Assembly: GCA_033675545.1 (NCBI GenBank)
Contig: JAWDGP010005065.1
Coordinates: 570,658 to 634,657, forward strand
Direction: 5' to 3'
DNA from: Elysia crispata
Taxonomy: Eukaryota > Mollusca > Gastropoda > Plakobranchidae
DNA length: 64,000 nt
Position numbers and translations under genes: made by a program. The first letter of the stretch is position 1. The number at the start of each line of letters is the position of its first letter. Under the pieces are notes generated by a model, which saw only the letters and a list, made by a program, of their open reading frames with translations, had not been told where the DNA came from and searched no databases. This document shows positions 46,901 to 64,000 of the stretch, in pieces.

Positions 46901-49900
46901 ATGTAATTATTGTATGTCCTGAGAGCATGCCAATTTTAATTTCCCTTTGTTGAATAAATAAAGTTACATGTATCTTATCTTATCTTAATTTCTTATATCA
47001 TGTTTTAACTTCAATAACAAATATTTATGGGTACCTAACACTCCCTTTGTGGGAGTTTAAAAAAAAATATATAAACTGGTATACATGAAGTGAAATTCTA
47101 AAAAAAATTAAGGTTAAATAATACAATGATCTTTGTAGAAGAAATACATGTTATGATTTGCCCGGTACAATATTTCTTGTGTTGAATTGGAAACAACCAA
47201 GTTAAAACATCAGTTCTCTTTTTACTTGCAGAACATTTATTTATTAGAGAAGTTAGGTTTTATTTATTTAGTTAGTTACTTTTTACAAGGCAATGGCACA
47301 ATTTAAAAATAATAATGTTTGCATCCAGGTGATAATCAAAAACATTTGGAAATTGCAAGAGAGGTTGTATATAGAGAGAGTAAAGAGTATAGGTTTATAG
47401 ATGCCTATAGTACATTTTGAATCACAGTAGAAAAAGAATAAATGTTTATATAACTATACTCACCATGAGGTTAGCTAGGTCTTCCCATATTATTGCCACA
47501 AAGTTATCCAAACTTTTAGGGCTGCCATGTTCTCAGGAGTGTCTTGGACGATCAACTATCTCTCTTTCTAAATTTTCGCAGGCTTTGCCCTTTTCCTTGG
47601 TAATGCACTTCCTACTGAAAAAATCAAAACAAAAACAAAAAAACCAGTCATATGAATACATGTATCATGTGGAATTTTATTAAGATGATTGTATGATTCC
47701 TTTATCAGTGATTCTTCCACAATGTTAAGGTCAAAGAGTGCTCACAAATGGGCCTATAAAAATAGAGGAGTAGTCTATTATTAACATACTACCAAATCAA
47801 ATTTAATCATTCAGTACATGTATAAACTGTGTCGAGATGTCGAACAGATGCTAAAGAAAAAAAAATTTACATTCCTTCTCACTCTGTCACAATGCTTTTA
47901 GGTTAAGTGTAATTATTTTCACTTATGAAAACAGATATCACTTAAATTCTTATTCCACTTAAATTCTTATTCATCAGCTTAATTTGCTTGTGTACATAAC
48001 TTTGTCCTATTGTCAAAGTGATCAAATTTTCACTCTTTACTTCCCATTTGAGTGAAATTTGAAGTGTATCAAATTAATAGCACCAAAAGAAAAGTTCATT
48101 TCCATAATTCATGTGTATGGATATAACTCATTGTCTCATGCCCCTAAGTTGAAGTTTTTGAAACTCACAGCAATTAACGCTGTACACTTCAGTGTGCCTG
48201 ACATATTTGATGTAACTTTTAATTCAAATCTGAAGCTTTTGCTAAGGTCTTCTTTTTTCCCTTTGGAATTGGGAAAGTTGATTCTATCATTCCTAATGTT
48301 GCATGAAAATGATTATTACTTTGCAAGATAGTCATTTGTTTCCTCTTCAGGAAAGTTATTAAATTCAAACTTGATTGTAATGCCTGTAATAAAAGAAATA
48401 TTGTCTAAATACTGAGAATTTTTTTTACCTCCACAACAGACCACCCCCTTTTTTTCTTTTTAAAATTCTGAAGGCAAGCAGATTATTCCTAGTTATGTAC
48501 AGAAAGATCATGTGTTTATTGGTTTAACTTAACAATCAAATATGATTATATAGTAAGATAAAAGTTTAAAACAAAAAAAGAAAATTAAAAAACTTAAATG
48601 AATACCCTTCTTTCGGGCTGGGTTAAGCATACAGTTTAAAAAAAAAGTAGTGCCAAAAAAGCGTTATTAACATATTTTTAAAAAAATGGGCCAATGTCAT
48701 TTTCTTTACATCTTTTATCAGGGTATGATTTTTTTGTGGGTTATGAAAAAAAAAAGAGATTGAAATATGCAAAAATGTTAAAACTGGTTGAAAAAATAAA
48801 AATAAAAAATTTCGGCCGCAATATCTTTAAATTATAATTATTTAACATCTCCTATTCGTACTATTGAGAGAAGAGTGGGACACTTTTCATGAATAGTTTC
48901 TAGAGCTAGCTGCTCTATTTTTTTTTAGTTTATTCAATATTATGAAGAAACAAAATAAAAAATCAGTCTCATCATTTATAACTATATCTTAAACTGTAAG
49001 TATGTTATCTGCTGTGTAGATTTGCCCACGTCAGGCCATATAAATGTCTTACTCTTTACTCGCAATGAACTTGAAGTTCAGACCTGACATAAGTTTCATT
49101 TGAAAAATATAAAGTGTAAAAATAAGGCATGTTGAACATTTGAAGTAAATTATTATACAAGATGAAGTTTTTTTTTTCCACAAATATACAGGTCCAAATT
49201 ATTTTATTCACTGAAAAAAAAAAAACAAAAAAACATCAGCATAAATTGAATGTCAAAGTATGACTGAGTATCAATCACGCATTATTTGAAAATTGTTAAG
49301 TGACTAGTCAACATCCCATCCTTTGCAGAGTTTTAGATTATCTAAATTTAGCGTAACTGTTAGACAGCTTGGAGTAAATCATTTCCCGAAGTTTCTCAAA
49401 AATACATTTATAAGTAATAAACAAGAACAAAGAATTTTAAGGCTATTCTAAGGAAAAAAAAAATTCAGGCCTGAAATTTGTTTACAATCAATTTCTGCTT
49501 ATTATTCAATTATTGTTATGTTTTTTTTAGTCAAACAAAGGCGAAAAGTGTGGTATGTAGAGGTCTCAATTTCGAGATCTAGTCTGCAAAACTCTACTAG
49601 TCTAGGTCATAGCCAGAATCCAAACTCACCGTTAATCTCACATTGCTTAGCATGGGTATTGTTCTCCTTCATTTTTGATCAAGAAGAATAGAGCGCAGGT
49701 GCTGGATCCAGCTAAGTTTTTCTAGTCTTAATCTAATAAAGATCTCTTTCTAGGTCTGATTAATTATGCTCTTCTCAAATTTTTAATTAAGATCATTGTA
49801 AATTTGTATAATTTTTTATAGATCTGGGTCTAGATCTAGTATCAAGCTCTGCTGAGTCATGGTGTGCATTTTACGGGTAAAATAGATTCAATTTATTTAT

Positions 49901-50100
49901 GGGCTTTCTGTAATGTTATGTAGAACTAGATTTAGATCTCCATCGACCAAATATTTAGACCATTGACCAAGAATAGATCTACAGTATACATCTATGTAGA
50001 ACTGTATCAATCCATATCTCGGGGACAGGAATTGAGATCTATATCTGTGCATGGATTAATTGGATAATAAAAATCTCCTTTGTTTGCTGATTCCATGTGG
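44000..50100. other. Intergenic AT-rich stretch, nothing recognised
   Basis: About 6 kb between the 43.9-kb candidate exon and the 50.2-kb GC-richer segment. Short open frames on both strands lack splice context and family similarity. There are scattered poly-A/T runs and a few TAGATC words near 49.6-50.0 kb. Confidence 0.4.
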
Positions 50101-50204
50101 ACTTAACAATATATAAGGGTGGATAAATAAAATATACAGACATTGGAACGGCCTACTCTCTTTGCTATTAAAGCAAGGATTGAAATCGTCTGCTGATTGA
50201 TGAG

Positions 50205-50285
50205 TTGTTTACATTCGCCGCTCCTGCGCCGGAAGCTACGCATGGTCGAAAAAAAAATAACGCTAAGAGGAGGTGACGTAGTTGC
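50205..50285. promoter_or_regulatory. Candidate promoter between the two genes
   Basis: A local GC-rich patch in AT-rich DNA with an ETS-like gcgccggaagc and a CRE-like gtgacgta. It lies between the minus-strand candidate exon at 43.9 kb and the plus-strand tetraspanin. Inferred from words only. Confidence 0.25.
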
Positions 50286-50286
50286 T

Positions 50287-50317
50287 ATAAATAAAAATGT
50301 TTCAGGTGCCATTTAGC
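50287..50317. repeat. Inverted-repeat partner of 39.85 kb
   Basis: The reverse complement of the 39.85-kb word with a single mismatch over about 31 bp. It lies beside the candidate promoter segment. Confidence 0.75.
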
Positions 50318-51111
50318 CGCTCCCTAATATTCTTACTTTTAAAAGTTGCTCATGAAATGTTTCTTCTACTTTCTCTTAATTCTGTTGGTGCACCTTTTTT
50401 TACTCCATCTCTCTGTTGCAATGTGAATAAATAATCGTCACTTATCCCACTGGTGATTTTCATCAACGGATTTATCAAGTTCGTAACTGCTGAAATCTCT
50501 TAAGACTTGAGAACATATAACTATTTATTTAATCATTTATTTACTAAAAATAAGTCTACACAAATGCAGTTTAGTGCCTCTTTCCCACTTAGACACTTTT
50601 TTTTACCTGTACTTGAAATAGACCATTAAGTAGAATTCTGGACTAGGCTACTCCAGAGAGAATACGTATATCTTCTCTCTTTACTCTACGATATCCAGGG
50701 TTCGACCCTAAACCGGGGCTATCTTACCTATTCTTATGCTGAACATGGCGAGAAGCCACTAACTGTATACCTCCATCTGTACATCACAATCTACAGTTTA
50801 AACCTGACGTCCTGATCATGGAAATCACGAGAGTGAGTGAGAGAGAGAGAGGAAAGGTGGGGGAGGTGGAAAAATACCTTATCAGTGCGTAAAACTCAAC
50901 CTTTACAACATGAGAAAAAAAGGGTATTCTTTAGATAATCTACGATTCAAGTGTTGTGTCAGAATTAACGATGAAAATAGATGATTTTCATAAAGAGTAT
51001 TCTTGGGGTTCTAATTATTTGCTTTATTTCTGTCAGATTCTTGAATTCTATTTATTTTAATTCGCTCCTACTATTGCAAAAGACATGGATTGTTTGTATT
51101 GAGACAATCAT

Positions 51112-51114
<3 letters not shown>

Positions 51115-51198
<84 letters not shown>
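51115..51198. repeat. (CT)n microsatellite
   Basis: About 42 CT units directly adjoining the foldback element. Confidence 0.98.
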
Positions 51199-51199
<1 letters not shown>

Positions 51200-51215
51200 A
51201 ATATGTATATATAGA

Positions 51216-51356
51216 TATAGATATAGAAGATCTTACCTTAAATTCTCTGCATACTACACTTGTGTTTCAAGCGGAGGACAAAGGTGTCGCCTGTCCTCCG
51301 CTTTAAACACGAGTGTAGTATGCAGAGAATTTAAGGTAAGATCTTCTATATCTATA
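51216..51356. repeat. Foldback inverted repeat, 65-bp arms
   Basis: 51216-51280 pairs with 51292-51356 around an 11-base loop (aaggtgtcgcc), with about two mismatches. The arms contain gaagatcttacc and gcggagga. Confidence 0.95.
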
Positions 51357-51404
51357 AAATGCTCCCACAGTTGAGCACTCTTATCAATTATTCCAACTTA
51401 TCTT

Positions 51405-51406
<2 letters not shown>

Positions 51407-51454
<48 letters not shown>
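51407..51454. repeat. (AT)n microsatellite
   Basis: 24 AT units about 50 bp after the foldback element. Confidence 0.98.
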
Positions 51455-51456
<2 letters not shown>

Positions 51457-52283
51457 TGCTGTCCATCAATTCGTGCTAAGTATTTTTTTTCTTTAATAGC
51501 CGGTAATTCTTTTTAGTTTTGTGCTTTAGAAAAAATTGTGCATCTTAGTTTAACTAAGTTTAAGGCGAGGAGCGCATCATTCACTTTATAAAGAGGCTCA
51601 TGGGAAATATCCTTTTTCTTAAAAGAGTAGGATTATTGAACGAACTAATATCGGTATCACAGGGAAGTGCAATAAGACGCAACATTAAATTGAAATGAAA
51701 ACATTTAGGTGTAGAAATCTAGATTGTAGATGGAGTTTCTTTTTGACAATGTACACAGTTTTACATTTTTTAATATGTTTTTAGTGAGAGATAAAGATTT
51801 TCTACATAAACCATACAGTATTTTCTTTATGGGACTTAACAGTGCTATTCTTGTAAGTAGGTTTATATTAGACCTTTAGCCATATCTGCAGGTTCTAAAG
51901 ATATTATAATTATGCTTTATCTGAGATCTGAAGATTAAGTCAATACTTAAACAATCTATTGTGGTAACGTCAAACATTGCCGCTATAAAATTTAACCTTT
52001 TCTTTTAATTAAAGGCGGGTACAATAATTTAATTAGAAAAATGGAAGATAAGCCTGGAAGATAATAATTTTGTATTTCTACTGATTTTTTTACATATGCA
52101 TAAATTTGATTTAGAGAATTATCTACGAACTATGGGCCTATCATGAATTTACACTCACAATGTAAAATATTATGGTGGGTCTTTTCTGAGCCGTGGTCAC
52201 AGCCATATAGGCCTGATTAAAACTTGCTCAATCATGATTTTTGTTCGCTTTACATCATACAATAAATTCCTTTAAATGTTTGC

Positions 52284-52284
<1 letters not shown>

Positions 52285-52314
<30 letters not shown>
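52285..52314. repeat. (AC)n microsatellite
   Basis: 15 AC units. Confidence 0.95.
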
Positions 52315-52320
<6 letters not shown>

Positions 52321-53574
52321 CAATAACGATGATGTTTTGCACATGATAAAATTTCTAACTAAAAGCTGCAAATTAATGTTTTGTTTTTTTTTAAACTTAT
52401 AAACCGATTTTATCTTTTTCATGATGCTTAATGCACGACTTCTTCCACATTTTTCCTTGTTTCTGTACCTGAAAATCCTTTGGAAAACTCAAATGCTTTA
52501 TCTTTCACTCTCGGTCGTTCTTATTCTTTGTATTAAGGCTAAAAAAATGATGTGCATGTTTTTACTTTTTTGATACTCCCAAACGATGTGGTGTATTAAA
52601 ATTCCAAGTTAGGATGCTAAGCCTGATACTGTTAAAAAATTAAATAAATTTAAGAGATAAGAAAAATCGACCATGCAGATGTAGACACAAATAAAAGTAG
52701 CCTAATTTTATGAGATGACGTCATATATCGGTAGGGAATTTTATTGATTTGAAGTAGTCCTACGCAAATATGCAGTATCATTTTATAACATCATTCTTGA
52801 TTAATCGCGAGACAACGAACAACTGGATTATATTTAGCTTTTTATCAAAGGGTACATTTTTATTGAGTTCTTGTAAATTTTATAGTCTCTTTTTTGTAAA
52901 CACATTATTTCCTCATTACTAAACATGCAGGCTAAACTAGAAATGCAATACATTTTTAATTCTTTATATCTGATGCAAATTTCTCTCTCACTTTGTGACG
53001 AGCGCGTTACAGATTATTTTAAAACTGAATTGGCATTAGAAGTTCACCACAATTTCTGACAAATCTAGTATGAGAGTCTTTGGATATTAAAAGTACTCGG
53101 AAAAATGCCAATAAAAGTTACAAATGTTGAAATTTAATTTCTGGGCCTATTGAAAATATACTTTTGAAAATTGGACTCGGGTTATTAGATTGCTTTCTCC
53201 TTAAGTTCGTGGGTACCAGTTCTTAGCAAGTTGTAGTTGTTTTATGTATTATTTATCGACACATTGTTATAATAGTTTTGGGATTAAATGAATAAAGAGT
53301 TTTACAGCCCATTCCACCACCAACGGTGATCTCAAGGCTAAAACCATAAGAAAAAATATTTATAAAATAGTCTTGCTATTCACAAGCGTTATACTATGGT
53401 TTTTTTTTTTCTTTTTTTTTATTTAACTCACGGTTTGATGCAAGGATCGCTGAAGATTCAACTTGAAAATTAATGGTCTCTTTCAATTATCAAGAAAGAG
53501 CTTATTTACCCTACTTAACTTCTGTTTTTAAATATATCTATCCGCCCCCATCCTCATGGTACTGCGAATGTCAG

Positions 53575-61936
<8,362 letters not shown>

Positions 61937-62300
61937 AGTTAGATGAAATGAGAGAGAGAGGAAGACAAGTATCTAAGAGTATGTCAAAATATAAAATTCT
62001 TTTTTTTTCTTTTACTTGATGTCTTTCCAGAGTGCTGCAAATGACACTAGCATTAGAGCGCTTTTTTCCTTTTCATAGCACAAAACAAAATTTCAAGTGG
62101 TGTCCTCCGGGACGTTAAATGCACTGAATGATATAAGATTATAAGTGTAAACATGAAGAAAGTCGACAATCTGGGAAGAAAATAATATTCCAGAAAATCT
62201 GAGGATGAAGAAAAAAGGGCCCTTATCTTTGGTAAAACTTCAAAGAATGCCAAGGGATGCTACAAAAATAATTTTTTGTAGAAGAATAATTTGAATAAAA
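61937..62300 (+). other. Probable tetraspanin 3' UTR with AATAAA
   Basis: This is non-coding sequence after the stop codon. An AATAAA hexamer lies near 62294-62299 and is a plausible polyadenylation signal. Cleavage position is not determinable. Confidence 0.4.
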
Positions 62301-62348
62301 ATGTTTTTAAAGCTTTCCTTTTTGCAGCTGGAGAAAAAATATTAAATC

Positions 62349-62546
<198 letters not shown>

Positions 62547-62599
62547 AATTTTACAAATATGTAGTGTTGTGCAACTTTGTGTCTTTTAAATTTAAAATT

Positions 62600-64000
62600 C
62601 AATTCATAACTAAATCAAAGTTCCTTCAGATTTATCTTATTAGCTCTATATCCATTTTATTAATTTATTTTGTGATTTTGTTTGCCGCATTTTCTTAATG
62701 GAGTAAGTTCGTTTCAATGTTTAACTTACTATTTAGGTATAGTACATTTGCCTATGCGCCATCCTGAAATCTTGATAAAGAGAGGAAATTTCTAGTGTTT
62801 TAAGCAATTTATCACATCCCCTTCTTTAGCTTGAAAGCCCCCCCCCCCCCCTCTTTTCTTTGAAGTTCTGTTTACAAAGTCACATTAGGCACTTTTTTTA
62901 AAATTCAGACCTTTTTTTTACTGTTTATTCATATAAGTTTAAAAATATACAATACTTAGGGTGGCTGTGGATAAGCACATAAACACAGAACAGCTTACAG
63001 CAAACAAGACTAAAATTTCAGCAGCTTAAAAGAGATATTTAAAATTTGATTTTTTTTTATTATTAAAAATAGAAATCATACGAGATTAAAACAATGCAAA
63101 GCACCTGAAACTCTTGAACATTCAACCTTATACATTATGTTATTTTTAACATCTGTGCTATTATTCTGCAACATTTTTCAATGATTACAAATCAGTATCA
63201 ACTAATTTTCACAAGTGATTTTCACAAGAAAATTGTGTCTTTACTGTTAATCATATATTTTTAATAATAGCAGCAACACCAAAGACATTAGTAGATAAGC
63301 AATGGAACTGTTTTTCTATTTGATTCAAGAAAATTTCAAAAGCCATCATGCATCTTTTCTTTCATAGTTTAGAATACTTTGCAGTTAAACTTATTAAAAT
63401 AAGGAAGCTTTTTCATGTGTTTTAGAAAGCTTAATATCTTAAGAGGTTTTTATCCAGCAATTATTAATTTATAGTTCGAAAAAGAGAAAATCATTTATAA
63501 AAATTAGGGAAATATTAACTTCTGTTGGACAGAAACAATAACACTTTCAGTTCACATTAATCACAAATCGTATGTAAAAAGGATGGTTTGTAAGTAACTG
63601 AAACTGAAATGGCACAATGTTTAAGAAAGCAAGGAATGAAAACACATTTGTTTGCAATACATACTATGTTTGGCTAAATTAGTGATAGATTGTTGCCAAA
63701 AAGATATAAAATGTGGCATGTATAATTGCCTGTATGCATAAAAGATAACTATTGAATTTATGTACAAGAATTTAAAAAAAAGGTTAAAAATTTTATGGAC
63801 ATAAATATAAAAAGACATAAATAAAAAATGTTTGAATAATTTTTTTTAAGTTTAACATTAAAAAATCGTGTTATCAATCAAATTTGTAAGAGAGAAAAAG
63901 CTTTGGGAAACTATATAATTTATGTTTCCATTATTTTAAAATGCTTCCGGCACAATTTTTTCCCTTTTTGACAATTGCTGTAACGTATACGAAGGATAAA
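62600..64000. other. Flank after the tetraspanin gene, nothing recognised
   Basis: AT-rich sequence with short open frames only. A C run occurs near 62838-62852. No exon, RNA gene or mobile element was recognised. Confidence 0.4.

Overview
The window is eukaryotic, intron-rich, AT-rich DNA dense in long microsatellites, with two spliced protein-coding genes and no prokaryotic gene organisation. Gene structure, the (CT)n/(GACA)n/(GAA)n tracts, a tRNA-derived SINE, a LINE relic and clusters of TCTAGATC words suggest an invertebrate, probably a mollusc and perhaps a heterobranch gastropod. That species call is an inference, because no species-diagnostic gene is present.

Minus strand, 482 to about 36 kb: a leucine-rich-repeat gene that I identify as the LRRC49 orthologue, a subunit of the tubulin polyglutamylase complex. 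Fifteen exons between 21.2 kb and 482 join with consistent reading phase and canonical splice sites. They encode eight SDS22-like repeats, a charged helical linker and the conserved C-terminal region. Three further upstream exons at 36.2, 35.8 and 35.0 kb, the last a 30-bp microexon, also join in phase and probably give the true N terminus. A Kozak-type ATG exon at 43.9 kb and a lone splice donor at 24.56 kb are possible alternative 5' exons.

Plus strand, 53.6 to 61.9 kb: nine phase-consistent exons of a tetraspanin. They give TM2, TM3, a large extracellular loop with the CCG, PxxCC and GC cysteine motifs, TM4 and a short cytoplasmic tail. No exon for TM1 was recognised, so the gene is 5'-incomplete here, or its first exon lies in a stretch I could not decode.

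The two genes are head to head. The 36-53 kb interval between them holds a rearranged LINE fragment (36.7-37.6 kb), a 455-bp-period duplication (40.6-41.5 kb), a TA-flanked inverted-repeat element (43.17-43.63 kb), a GC-richer segment with ETS- and CRE-like words (50.2 kb), and a near-perfect 65-bp-arm foldback between two microsatellites (51.2 kb). The large LRRC49 introns carry most of the microsatellites, including a GAA tract of about 355 bp, and a three-copy 89-bp tandem repeat with one CACGTG E-box per copy.

The genes are unrelated in function: one acts on tubulin of cilia and neurites, the other is a membrane scaffold. No operon-like or defence system is visible. Exon limits were read by eye from splice consensus, phase and remembered family similarity; no alignment was run.
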